Part shown: positions 8,931 to 16,013 of the stretch, one piece after another | How positions within the stretch are numbered: position 1 is the first letter of the stretch | Layout of the letters: every line of letters starts with the position of its first letter | Origin: Betaproteobacteria bacterium | GTDB taxonomy: Bacteria; Pseudomonadota; Gammaproteobacteria; Burkholderiales; Burkholderiaceae | DNA length: 20,714 nt | Assembly: GCA_009921765.1 (NCBI GenBank) | Contig: RFXC01000052.1 | Coordinates: forward strand, 1-20,714 | Reading direction: 5' to 3' | The notes under the pieces: model-generated | Told to the model about the DNA's origin: nothing | The model's input: only the letters and a program-made list of their open reading frames with translations | Database searches by the model: none | Program-made: the position numbers and the translations under genes

Positions 8931-10253
8931 ATGCCAGACGCGCACTCCCCCGGCTCTGCCTCCATCGCCTTCACCCTGCTCTTTCTGTTCGCGCTCGTTG
9001 GGTCCACGCTGCTACGGCTGTGGCTCGCCGGCCGGCAGGTTCGGCATGTTGCGCAGCATCGTTCATCGGTGCCTGTCGCCTTTGCCGACCGCATCACACT
9101 CGCCCAGCACCAGCGTGCGGCCGATTACACCGCCGCGCGAGTGCATCTGGGCATCCTCGAGATGCTCGCCCAGGCTGCCTGGCTGATCGTGCTCACCGTG
9201 CTGGGCGGGCTCCAGTTTTTCATCATGGCAAGCGGTCTCCTGCCCGAGCCCCTCAGCTGGTTGCGCCCGCTTCTGCTGCTGGTCCTGGTAAGCATCACCA
9301 GCGCACTGATCGATATGCCTTTTGCCTGGTGGCGTCAGTTCAGGCTCGAGCAACGCTTCGGCTTCAACCGGATGACGCCAGCGCTCTTCATTGCCGACAC
9401 GCTGAAGGGCGCACTCGTCATGACGGTGCTGGGGCTGCCTTTGGCCGCTGCGGTGCTCGCTCTGATGAACGCTGCGGGTCCACTGTGGTGGCTCTGGGCC
9501 TGGTGCGTTTGGATGGGCTTCAACATTGTCGTGCTGCTGGTTTATCCCACGCTGATCGCGCCGCTCTTCAACCGCTTCGAGCCCTTGCCCCAGGGCGAGA
9601 TCCGTGAACGGGTGGAGCAGCTGCTCGCCCGTACCGGGTTCGCTGCCGGCGGCCTGTTCGTCATGGACGGCAGCCGTCGCTCGGCGCACGGCAATGCCTA
9701 CTTCACCGGCTTTGGCCGCTCGCGACGCATTGTGTTCTTCGACACGCTGCTCAATCAGCTGAGCGCCGACGAAATCGAGGCGGTGCTCGCCCACGAACTC
9801 GGTCACTTCCGGCTGAAGCATCTGGTGAAACGGCTGGTGATGATGTCGGTCGCCAGCCTGGCCGCACTCGCACTCCTGGGCTGGTTGAGTGATCAAACCT
9901 GGTTCTACGAAGGGCTGGGCGTCTCGCCCGATGCGGTCACCCGCAACGCCTCGGCGCTGCTGCTGTTCATGCTGGTGGTGCCGGTGTTCGGTTTCCTGCT
10001 GGCGCCGCTGGGCAGCTGGCTGTCACGGCGCGATGAATTCGCCGCCGACGCGTGGGCCGCAGCACTCACCGGACCGCAGCCGCTCGCGAGCGCGCTTCTC
10101 AAGCTCTACCAGGACAACGCGGCCACGCTCACCCCCGACTCGCTTTACTCGGCGGTTTACGACTCGCATCCCCCTGCCCCGCAGCGAATCGGCAGACTGC
10201 TTGCTGCCGGCCCCGCGCAGCCGGGCCAGGCCACCGCGTCGGCGCCTGCTTGA
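8931..10253 (+). CDS. Ste24/CAAX-protease-1-like M48 family membrane metallopeptidase
   Basis: Zinc-dependent endopeptidase embedded in the inner membrane, related to yeast Ste24 and bacterial HtpX; probably acts in membrane-protein quality control. The 440-residue protein has an N-terminal membrane segment, a CAAX-protease N-terminal domain with four to five hydrophobic helices (residues 10-215), and the M48 catalytic domain. The HExxH motif is HELGH (His288, Glu289, His292), and the third zinc ligand is likely Glu369 in [10 protein letters not shown]. Two further membrane helices lie between them. The start is ATG 8931; a TTG at 8904 in frame is unlikely. No clear ribosome-binding site is seen. 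The TGA overlaps the TTG start of rsgA. The length and N-terminal domain favour Ste24-like over the shorter HtpX (about 290 aa). The bacterial substrate is unknown. Confidence 0.92.
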   Translation: MPDAHSPGSASIAFTLLFLFALVGSTLLRLWLAGRQVRHVAQHRSSVPVAFADRITLAQHQRAADYTAARVHLGILEMLAQAAWLIVLTVLGGLQFFIMASGLLPEPLSWLRPLLLLVLVSITSALIDMPFAWWRQFRLEQRFGFNRMTPALFIADTLKGALVMTVLGLPLAAAVLALMNAAGPLWWLWAWCVWMGFNIVVLLVYPTLIAPLFNRFEPLPQGEIRERVEQLLARTGFAAGGLFVMDGSRRSAHGNAYFTGFGRSRRIVFFDTLLNQLSADEIEAVLAHELGHFRLKHLVKRLVMMSVASLAALALLGWLSDQTWFYEGLGVSPDAVTRNASALLLFMLVVPVFGFLLAPLGSWLSRRDEFAADAWAAALTGPQPLASALLKLYQDNAATLTPDSLYSAVYDSHPPAPQRIGRLLAAGPAQPGQATASAPA

Positions 10254-11152
10254 ACCAGACCGTCGGCACCGTCATCGCCTCACACGGCCGCCAGCTTCTG
10301 GTGGCCGTTGACAGCGAGACCACACCACCGCGCGAGGCTGTCACGCGTGGGCGCCGCAGCGACTGCTGTGTTGGCGATCGGGTCGCCCTCACCCTGATCG
10401 GTGACCGCCAGGCCGCCATCGAGCAGATCCTGCCGCGCACCAACCTCGTCATGCGAAGCGATGCTGGCCGCAGCAAAGCCCTGGCAGCCAACGTGGATCG
10501 GGTCGCTGTGGTGGTAAGCGCGGAGCCACCGTTCTCCGAAGAACTCCTGATGCGTGTGCTCGCCGTGGCCGCCAACGAGGAGATCCCCGCCATCATCGTG
10601 GCCGGCAAGTGCGACCTTCGCGATGCACATGCGCAGATCGAGCCCCGGCTCGCCCTCTATGAATCGCTGGGCTGGCCAGTGGTACGGATCAGCGCGCGCA
10701 CCGAGCCTGAAGCCAGCCTGCGTGCGCTCGTGCCGCAATTGGGCGGTCAACGCACGCTGCTGCTGGGTCAGAGTGGCATGGGCAAGTCAACGCTCGTGAA
10801 TCTGTTGGTGCCGCACGCCGATCAGGCGACCCGCGAAATTTCAGTGGCACTCTCAAGCGGCCGTCACACCACGAGCTTCTGCCGAATGTTCGGTCACAGC
10901 GAGCGACTGCCGGAGGGCTCCACGGTGATCGACTCGCCGGGATTCCAGCTGTTTGGCATTGCCCACCTATCACGCTCGCAACTGATGCACGCGCTGCCCG
11001 ATTTCCGGCCGCTGCTCGGCCAGTGCCGGTTCAGCAACTGCCTGCATCGAGACGAGCCAGGCTGTGCCGTGCACGAGGGGATCCGGTCGGGCAGGGTCGA
11101 TGGACGAAGGCATCAGCTTTACCTGTCGATGCTGCACGACTCGCTCAGCTAA
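10250..11152 (+). CDS. rsgA: Small ribosomal subunit biogenesis GTPase RsgA
   Basis: Circularly permuted GTPase that binds the 30S subunit and assists late 16S rRNA maturation and release of RbfA. Order in the 300-residue protein: an N-terminal OB-like domain (1-70); G4 region IIVAGKCDL (residues 115-123); G5 ISA; G1 P-loop GQSGMGKST (173-181); the switch region SSGRHTTSF; G3 DSPGF; and a C-terminal zinc knuckle with Cys259, Cys264, His266 and Cys272. The start is TTG 10250, overlapping the protease stop as TTGA; the homologous reading begins there, and the next possible start would cut into the OB fold. Oddity: the G4 NKxD asparagine is Gly119 (GKCD). The gene is convergent with the CobD/CbiB-family gene, 7 bp away. 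Confidence 0.95.
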   Translation: MNQTVGTVIASHGRQLLVAVDSETTPPREAVTRGRRSDCCVGDRVALTLIGDRQAAIEQILPRTNLVMRSDAGRSKALAANVDRVAVVVSAEPPFSEELLMRVLAVAANEEIPAIIVAGKCDLRDAHAQIEPRLALYESLGWPVVRISARTEPEASLRALVPQLGGQRTLLLGQSGMGKSTLVNLLVPHADQATREISVALSSGRHTTSFCRMFGHSERLPEGSTVIDSPGFQLFGIAHLSRSQLMHALPDFRPLLGQCRFSNCLHRDEPGCAVHEGIRSGRVDGRRHQLYLSMLHDSLS

Positions 11153-11159
11153 AGCGCGG

Positions 11160-12131
11160 CTACTGTCCCAGCCAGGCCGCCACGCTCACCATCGCAAACA
11201 GGCCGGCCCAGAGAATGACCGACCGCCAGACCAGTCCGACAGCGCTTCGCAGGCCGCCCGCATCGGGTGCGACGCCCTGCCACTCGAAGCCCTGATCGCC
11301 TGAGGCCCACCGCGCCTCGAGCGCAGGCTCGGCAATGCGCATGCCGAGCGCACCGCCACCTGCTGCAAGGAGCAGCGCACGCTGCTCGCTTCCAGTGCCC
11401 GCAGCCACTGCACCACGCCAGCAGAACACCGCATCTTCGAAGTTGCCAACAATTGCAAAACCCGCTGCCGAGAGCCGGACCGGCAGCCAGTCGATCAGCT
11501 TGTAGAGCAGTCCGGCAGCCGCGCCATAGGGTTCGTTCACCTTGGACTCGCCGTGGGTGACGGGTGAATCCCAGCGGCGGGCGAGCGACTCGGCCAGTCG
11601 GTAGAGAACCGGTCCGATCGGACCTGGCAGGATCATGTACCAGAAGAGCGGCGCAAACACGTGACGATGCGAGGCGACCAGCGCATGGGCGATCGCGATG
11701 CGGCAGACCACCTCCACCGACGCATCACGCGCGGGCATGTCGATCCGGTCATCGGATGACGACGCAGCCAGCCAACGTTCGAGTACCCGCCGAGCGCCGG
11801 GCAGGTCGTCGGCAGCCAGGACCACCTGAATTTCGGTGAACGCGTGGCTGAACTGCCGGAACCCCACCGTGAGGTAAAGCACCAGAATATGGAAGATGAC
11901 CACGGCTGTGGGGTGGATTTGCGAAGCCACCCAGTCACCCAGCCCGACCAGGCCCAGGGTGACCACGGCCATGATTACCCAGCCGATGGCGCCGTGCTGA
12001 CGCTGCCCGGCGTCGGTGCTGCCGCGGATCAGGTCGGCGAGCCCGCCGACCAGTCGGTGGGCCACATTGTCGGCCGGCAGCGGACGGACCTGCTCAATCA
12101 GCAGCGCGATCACCAGTGCAATGAATCCCAC
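11160..12131 (-). CDS. CobD/CbiB-family integral membrane protein
   Basis: A 323-residue membrane protein related to CobD/CbiB (adenosylcobinamide-phosphate synthase) and to AmpE. It opens with FIALVIALLIEQVRPL and has a second hydrophobic region around residues 48-90 containing the family-like FRQFSHAFTEI. A central block VCRIAIAHALVASHRHVFAPLFWYMILPG and a C-terminal membrane segment follow. No other cobalamin gene is in the window, so a corrin-pathway role is not supported by context; it may be a distinct Burkholderiales subfamily. The start is a GTG at 12131; no ATG is available near the N-terminal motif. It lies 12 bp downstream of the NUDIX hydrolase stop, so it is probably the last gene of that minus-strand unit. 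Family membership is fairly sure; function is unknown. Confidence 0.75.
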   Translation of the reverse strand: MGFIALVIALLIEQVRPLPADNVAHRLVGGLADLIRGSTDAGQRQHGAIGWVIMAVVTLGLVGLGDWVASQIHPTAVVIFHILVLYLTVGFRQFSHAFTEIQVVLAADDLPGARRVLERWLAASSSDDRIDMPARDASVEVVCRIAIAHALVASHRHVFAPLFWYMILPGPIGPVLYRLAESLARRWDSPVTHGESKVNEPYGAAAGLLYKLIDWLPVRLSAAGFAIVGNFEDAVFCWRGAVAAGTGSEQRALLLAAGGGALGMRIAEPALEARWASGDQGFEWQGVAPDAGGLRSAVGLVWRSVILWAGLFAMVSVAAWLGQ

Positions 12132-12143
12132 GATCAGACGGTC

Positions 12144-12812
12144 TCAGGCAGAAAGCATGCGGTAGAGGTTGCGAAGCATGGCCGCGGTGGCGCCCCAGAT
12201 GAAGTATTCCACTTCTGTATCGGGCGAACGCCAGGGCATGGCAAAGAACAGGCGCTCTCCATCGTCCGAAAGGATACGACGACGCTGATGATGTTGCGGG
12301 TTCATCAGGAATTCGAAAGGGACTTCGAAGACATCTGCCACTTCGTTGGGATCGGGCTTCAGCTCGAAGCCAGGTTCGAGCAGGCCAACCACCGGCGTGA
12401 CGCGAAAGCCGGTGCCCGTGACGTACTCGGGCATGGTGCCGATGACCTCGATTCGAGAAGACTCGATCCCCACCTCCTCGTGCACTTCGCGGAGCGCCGT
12501 GGCAAGTGGCGATCCGTCCTGTTCGTCCTGCCGTCCGCCAGGGAAGGCTACCTGGCCTGAATGCCGCCTAAGATGCGCAGTACGGCGCGTGAGAAGAACA
12601 GTCGGCCGGGCGCGATGTTGAACGATGGGCACCAGCACCGCTGCCGGGCGCGACGTGGCAAGCAGCCCCGAACGGTCGGACAAAAGCTCCGGCTCCCAGA
12701 CTGGCGGACTGGCGAAACGGGTTCGCAACGCCGGCGCGAGCAGGCGATCGGGCGGGACCGGGGGCAGCCGCTCATCGACCGCGACCACCGGCCACTGACG
12801 GGGATCGACCAT
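12144..12812 (-). CDS. NUDIX hydrolase, CoA pyrophosphatase type (UPF0035/NudL-like)
   Basis: Predicted Mg2+-dependent hydrolase that cleaves the pyrophosphate of coenzyme A or acyl-CoA to phosphopantetheine and 3',5'-ADP. The UPF0035 block VLLTRRTAHLRRHSGQVAF precedes the Nudix box, in which PGGRQDEQDGS leads to REVHEEVG (Arg108, Glu109, Glu112, Glu113). The spacing matches CoA-type Nudix enzymes. The frame is open far upstream into the rplS coding region, but the ATG at 12812 (MVDPRQWPVV) gives a normal 222-residue protein. No strong Shine-Dalgarno is visible. It lies 52 bp after rplS and 12 bp before the CobD/CbiB-family gene, so it is probably co-transcribed from the rplS promoter. The exact substrate (CoA, oxidised CoA or another nucleotide) is inferred from the family. 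Confidence 0.9.
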   Translation of the reverse strand: MVDPRQWPVVAVDERLPPVPPDRLLAPALRTRFASPPVWEPELLSDRSGLLATSRPAAVLVPIVQHRARPTVLLTRRTAHLRRHSGQVAFPGGRQDEQDGSPLATALREVHEEVGIESSRIEVIGTMPEYVTGTGFRVTPVVGLLEPGFELKPDPNEVADVFEVPFEFLMNPQHHQRRRILSDDGERLFFAMPWRSPDTEVEYFIWGATAAMLRNLYRMLSA

Positions 12813-12864
12813 GACGCTGCGTGGGTCGGGCCTCAGGGGCAGACCCGACCAACCGCGACAGCGA

Positions 12865-13251
12865 TCAGGCGGACTTCGCCGCGCTCGGGCTGGCTTTGCC
12901 CGTGAGCTTTTCGCGGATACGCGCCGATTTGCCGGAACGGCTACGCAGGTAGTAGAGCTTCGCGCGGCGCACATCGCCCCGGCGCTTCACCTCGATGCCT
13001 GCGATCAGCGGCGAGTAGAGCTGGAACGTACGCTCAACGCCTTCGCCAGACGAGATCTTGCGGACGATGAACGAAGAATTGAGGCCACGATTGCGCTTGG
13101 CGATGACCACGCCCTCGTAGGCCTGAACGCGCTTGCGCGCGCCCTCAACCACGTTGACGCTGACGATGACCGTATCGCCGGGAGAGAAGACAGGAATCTT
13201 CTTGCCCAGACGGGCGATTTCTTCCTGCTCGAGCTGCTTGATGAGATCCAT
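12865..13251 (-). CDS. rplS: 50S ribosomal protein L19
   Basis: Large-subunit ribosomal protein at the 30S-50S interface. The 128-residue product starts [12 protein letters not shown] and contains the conserved [29 protein letters not shown] and ERTFQLYSP blocks, then [21 protein letters not shown] and a short Ala/Ser/Lys tail. The ATG at 13251 has an excellent Shine-Dalgarno (AAGGAG, 13258-13263) with a 6-nt spacer. It lies in the classic rpsP-rimM-trmD-rplS order, but 286 bp separate it from trmD, unlike the short gaps earlier in the operon. That gap holds a candidate promoter and a structured leader, suggesting separate control. The NUDIX gene follows on the same strand. Confidence 0.99.
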   Translation of the reverse strand: MDLIKQLEQEEIARLGKKIPVFSPGDTVIVSVNVVEGARKRVQAYEGVVIAKRNRGLNSSFIVRKISSGEGVERTFQLYSPLIAGIEVKRRGDVRRAKLYYLRSRSGKSARIREKLTGKASPSAAKSA

Positions 13252-13513
13252 TGAATGCTCCTTGAGCCATCGTCGCGGGCCTATGCATCGGAAGGAAGCG
13301 CCGGGTACAACCCAAACGACGCGAGCCAACCTGCAAGAGCTTGCGGTGCCACGAAGACACACGCTCGCGGGTAAAAGAATCCCTAAGGATCAACCCGGGC
13401 CATGCGAGAGGATGGAAAATCGGAAAGCGGCAAAGAAGAACCGCATAGAACAATCGCTTTCTTCCCTGCCAGAACGCTTTCCGCCCTGATCTCGGGATTT
13501 TTATTCCAGAGAA
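13252..13513 (-). promoter_or_regulatory. Long, potentially structured 5' leader of rplS
   Basis: Non-coding 262-bp stretch upstream of rplS, visibly less GC-rich than its surroundings. Read on the minus strand it contains a 9-nt segment A1 (13483-13475, CGGAAAGCG) perfectly complementary to B (13429-13421, CGCTTTCCG). A second copy, A2 (13461-13455, GAAAGCG), could pair with 7 nt of the same B, so the two pairings exclude each other. Downstream, CGCGAGC (13369-13363) can pair with GCTCGCG (13326-13320) around an inner small hairpin, and ATCC-CTAA-GGAT forms a tight hairpin near 13380. No convincing open reading frame with a ribosome-binding site is present. A leader or attenuator for L19 is inferred; the sequence matches no leader family that I can recognise. 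Confidence 0.45.
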
Positions 13514-13519
13514 CCCTCG

Positions 13520-13549
13520 ATTCTATGCTGAAATCGATCAGCGAGGCAA
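13520..13549 (-). promoter_or_regulatory. Candidate sigma-70 promoter for rplS inside the trmD 3' end
   Basis: On the minus strand a -35-like TTGCCT (13549-13544) and a -10-like TAGAAT (13525-13520) are spaced by 18 bp. The -35 lies in the last codons of trmD and the -10 just after its stop. Transcription would begin near 13513 and produce a leader of about 260 nt before rplS. The -35 is identical to the one before the L31 gene and the -10 to the one before rpsP, which adds some weight. The call is by eye. Confidence 0.45.
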
Positions 13550-14341
13550 AACCTGACCAGCGATGAAGGCCTCGTCGGCCGCGCTCAGTCGCCCGTCGAG
13601 ACGCGCGGCCTCGAGCAGGTCAGGACGCTTTCTCAGCGTCGCGACCAGCGCCTGCTCACGCCGCCAGCGGGAAATCCGCTCGTGATGCCCGGAGAGCAGC
13701 ACCTCGGGAACCGCGAGACCTTCGAACATGTCGGGGCGGGTGTAGTGCGGACAGTCGAGAAGGCCCGCCGCGAACGACTCCTGTTCGGCCGAGTTCGAAT
13801 CGTTGAGCGCGCCTGGCAAATGGCGAACCGCAGCGTCCATTACCATCATCGCCGGCAACTCTCCCCCGGACACGACGAAGTCGCCAATCGACCACTCATC
13901 ATCGACATAGCGATCGAGCAGTCGCTGATCGATCGCCTCGTAGCGACCCGCGATCAGGATCGCCCCCGACGATGCAGCCAATGCGCGCGCGCGCGCGTCG
14001 GAAAAACGGTTCCCCTGCGGCGACAGCGCAATGACCGGTGCAGAGCCCGATCCTGGACCTGTTCCCGCCCCCGCTCCAGCATCGACGTCGACCCCGGCTC
14101 CGCGCCGGTCGGCGCGCACCGCTGCGATCGTCTCGGCCAGGGGCTGCGCGAGCATCACCATACCGGGGCCGCCGCCGTAAGGTCGATCATCAACCGTCTT
14201 CCAGGCGTCGTGGGTGAAGTCGCGCGGATTCCAGCAGCGCAGCTGCCAGAGCCCGCGCTGAAGTGCGCGCGCGGTGATGCCATGTCGCGTGATCGCATCG
14301 GCCATGTCGGGAAACAGCGTGATCAGATCGAACCGCAGCAC
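13538..14341 (-). CDS. trmD: tRNA (guanine-N1)-methyltransferase
   Basis: TrmD methylates G37 of tRNAs reading codons that start with C (and some others) using S-adenosylmethionine; the modification prevents +1 frameshifting. The 267-residue protein shows the [10 protein letters not shown] start, [11 protein letters not shown], the knot region [34 protein letters not shown], and [11 protein letters not shown]. The start is GTG 14341, 11 bp after the rimM stop; an ATG eight bases upstream is out of frame. Two oddities: a Gly/Ala/Asp-rich insertion of about 18 residues (roughly 81-102) before VIALSPQG relative to E. coli, and Glu188 where alignment by eye puts the E. coli catalytic Asp169 (QESF versus EDSF); the partner Arg154 is kept as Arg173. 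I still expect an active enzyme. Confidence 0.97.
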   Translation of the reverse strand: MLRFDLITLFPDMADAITRHGITARALQRGLWQLRCWNPRDFTHDAWKTVDDRPYGGGPGMVMLAQPLAETIAAVRADRRGAGVDVDAGAGAGTGPGSGSAPVIALSPQGNRFSDARARALAASSGAILIAGRYEAIDQRLLDRYVDDEWSIGDFVVSGGELPAMMVMDAAVRHLPGALNDSNSAEQESFAAGLLDCPHYTRPDMFEGLAVPEVLLSGHHERISRWRREQALVATLRKRPDLLEAARLDGRLSAADEAFIAGQVLPR

Positions 14342-14352
14342 GTGATCATCCG

Positions 14353-14955
14353 CTACCAGTCGGCGTGCCAGTCGACCCGGATGAGGCGGGCTTCCAGGTC
14401 GACCGCGACGATGTAGTGATCCACGAACGGCACCAGCCGTTCGCGTTCGCCATCAATGACGATGAGGAAAGGATGCGCGCCGTGGTCGTCAATTGCACTG
14501 ACCGACCCGAGAGCGGCGTCGTGCTGACCCCGTACAGCGCAGCCGATCAGGTCGATCCAGTAATACTCGCCCTCGGCAGGTTTGGGGAAGTCGGCCCGAC
14601 TGACATGAACCTCAAGCCCCTTCAACGCCTCGGCTGCGGTCCGGTCAGCCACCCCTTGCGCCTGCGCCACGAGCGCATCGCTGTGGACCCGGCAGCGGGT
14701 GATCCGGAATTCGCGTGCGACGGCAGCAGCAGGCAGCCCCGTCCTCACTCCCGTCACGCGTTCGGGCGCCGGTACCATCCACCAGCGCCGCGCCGTGCGG
14801 AGCACCGAGTCATGCAGCGAATTGAAAGGCTCGACCTTGAAGCTCCCCGCGATTCCCCAGGCGCCGCGCACCCGCCCCACTGCAATGGTGTCGGCCGGCA
14901 TCGTGGGCAAAGCCCCCGGCCCCGCGGCTTCACTGTCGGGAAAAGACGGGCTCAC
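14353..14955 (-). CDS. rimM: Ribosome maturation factor RimM
   Basis: RimM binds ribosomal protein S19 and promotes maturation of the 30S head domain. The 200-residue protein has the N-terminal RimM domain ([18 protein letters not shown], from about residue 24) and a C-terminal PRC barrel containing [11 protein letters not shown], followed by [18 protein letters not shown] and [14 protein letters not shown]. The frame starts with a GTG at 14955, giving an 18-residue Ser/Pro/Ala-rich N-terminal extension. The ATG at 14901 (MPADTIAVG) would give a core-length protein, and neither has a strong Shine-Dalgarno, so the start is uncertain. It sits between rpsP (78 bp upstream) and trmD (11 bp downstream), the standard operon position. 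Short N-terminal extensions of this kind are familiar in related bacteria. Confidence 0.93.
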   Translation of the reverse strand: MSPSFPDSEAAGPGALPTMPADTIAVGRVRGAWGIAGSFKVEPFNSLHDSVLRTARRWWMVPAPERVTGVRTGLPAAAVAREFRITRCRVHSDALVAQAQGVADRTAAEALKGLEVHVSRADFPKPAEGEYYWIDLIGCAVRGQHDAALGSVSAIDDHGAHPFLIVIDGERERLVPFVDHYIVAVDLEARLIRVDWHADW

Positions 14956-15033
14956 GAATTCGTCGGGAACAAATCGAATCGGAGCAGGGCCAGGCGCTTG
15001 ATGAAGCGCCCCGGCCAGCAGCGCACGCGAGGC

Positions 15034-15294
15034 TCAGGCGGCTGCGGGAGCGCTGGCAGCCTGCATCTTGATGAGGCGCTGAACCGCGGGCGACACCTGT
15101 GCGCCGTGGCTGACCCAGTGCTCAATACGAGCCATTTCGATACGAATGGGGATGTCTTTGCCCGATGCGATCGGGTTGTAGAAACCAATACGCTCGATAA
15201 ACCGGCCGTCTCGGCGGTTTTGGCGGTCGGTGGCAACGATGTTGTAGAACGGACGCTTTTTCGCGCCGCCACGGGAAAGACGGATCACAACCAT
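15034..15294 (-). CDS. rpsP: 30S ribosomal protein S16
   Basis: Small-subunit ribosomal protein needed for 30S assembly. The 86-residue product starts [20 protein letters not shown] and continues with [20 protein letters not shown], the two most conserved S16 blocks, and ends in an Ala-rich tail. The ATG at 15294 has a good Shine-Dalgarno (AAGGA, 15303-15307) with an 8-nt spacer. It is the first gene of the rpsP-rimM-trmD unit, behind a strong-looking promoter at 15336-15364, giving a short leader of about 35 nt. It diverges from the AhpD-fold protein gene. Confidence 0.99.
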   Translation of the reverse strand: MVVIRLSRGGAKKRPFYNIVATDRQNRRDGRFIERIGFYNPIASGKDIPIRIEMARIEHWVSHGAQVSPAVQRLIKMQAASAPAAA

Positions 15295-15335
15295 CGGATC
15301 GATCCTTAAAAGGCATTTATTGGAGGAAACCGAGC

Positions 15336-15364
15336 ATTCTAGCGTGAGCGCCAGGAGGCCGCAA
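15336..15364 (-). promoter_or_regulatory. Sigma-70 promoter of the rpsP operon
   Basis: On the minus strand, -35 TTGCGG (15364-15359) and -10 TAGAAT (15341-15336) are separated by exactly 17 bp. The start point would fall near 15329, 35 bp before the rpsP ATG. This is the best promoter match in the window. The 107 bp on its other side, up to the divergent gene at 15472, holds only a weak -10-like TACATT (15439-15444) without a good -35 for the plus-strand gene. Confidence 0.7.
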
Positions 15365-15471
15365 ATTTGAGGGCTGACGGCCCGTCCGGGCGCAGTCGCA
15401 GTGGATCACACCGCGGCAGGTCGAAGCGCACCGTCTGCTACATTCGCGCCGCGAACTCATCGGAGCCTGAT

Positions 15472-16002
15472 ATGCCTCGCGTTCCCTACCTCCCCGCAGA
15501 CTTGCGTGAACCCGCTGAAATCGTCGATGCCGTGCGCGCCCGGCGCGGCGGGCACCTGCTCAATCTCGACCGGATGCTGCTGCACAGTCCGGAGTTGGCG
15601 CGCGGCTGGAACGCGCACCTGGGCGCTGTTCGCACCCGAATGTCGGTTTCACCGCGGCTACGTGAAATCGCCATCTGCGTGGTGGCAGTGTTGAACGACG
15701 CGGAATACGAATTCATGCATCACGCGCCGGAGTTGCTTGCAGCCGGCGGCAGTCAGGCCCAGGTCGATGCGCTGCGCCGTCCTCACGAAGCGATGACGAA
15801 TGCCGCGCTGTTCGACGACACCGAACGCGCCACGATCGAACTCACCATTGAAATGACCCGCAATGTGCGTGTTCGAGACGGGCTCACCGAGGCACTCAAC
15901 GCCAGGCTGGGCACCCAGCACACGGTGGAGTTGGTAGCAGCAATCGCTGCCTACAACATGGTGTCGCGACTGCTGGTGGCGCTGGGCGTAGAGCCCGAAT
16001 AG
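15472..16002 (+). CDS. Carboxymuconolactone decarboxylase/AhpD-fold family protein
   Basis: A 176-residue, mostly alpha-helical protein resembling the AhpD/carboxymuconolactone decarboxylase fold. The core block RLREIAICVVAVLNDAEYEFMHH (about residues 60-82), followed by APELLAAGGS, matches the family pattern in which a Glu and a His border a short helix (EYEFMHH). The CxxC motif of peroxidase-type members is absent; the only Cys is in AICVVA. The C-terminal half has the second helical hairpin with VELVAAIAAYNMVSRLLVAL. The ATG at 15472 has a GGAG seven bases upstream, which decides the start; the frame is open further up without family similarity. It stands alone: divergent from rpsP and convergent with the acyl-CoA dehydrogenase gene, 11 bp away. 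The reaction is unknown. Confidence 0.75.
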   Translation: MPRVPYLPADLREPAEIVDAVRARRGGHLLNLDRMLLHSPELARGWNAHLGAVRTRMSVSPRLREIAICVVAVLNDAEYEFMHHAPELLAAGGSQAQVDALRRPHEAMTNAALFDDTERATIELTIEMTRNVRVRDGLTEALNARLGTQHTVELVAAIAAYNMVSRLLVALGVEPE

Positions 16003-16013
16003 CCCGCGCGGCT

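Noticed and set aside
13133..13489. Open frames on both strands over the trmD-rplS gap, possible small gene
   Set aside because: They run into rplS in the wrong frame or antisense, lack ribosome-binding sites and show no protein-like conservation that I can recognise; a leader explains the region better.
13983..13995. Alternating GC dinucleotide run, possible Z-DNA or phase-variation tract
   Set aside because: It is short, lies within trmD, and a dinucleotide slippage there would destroy an essential-type gene; noted only in connection with the nearby TrmD insertion.
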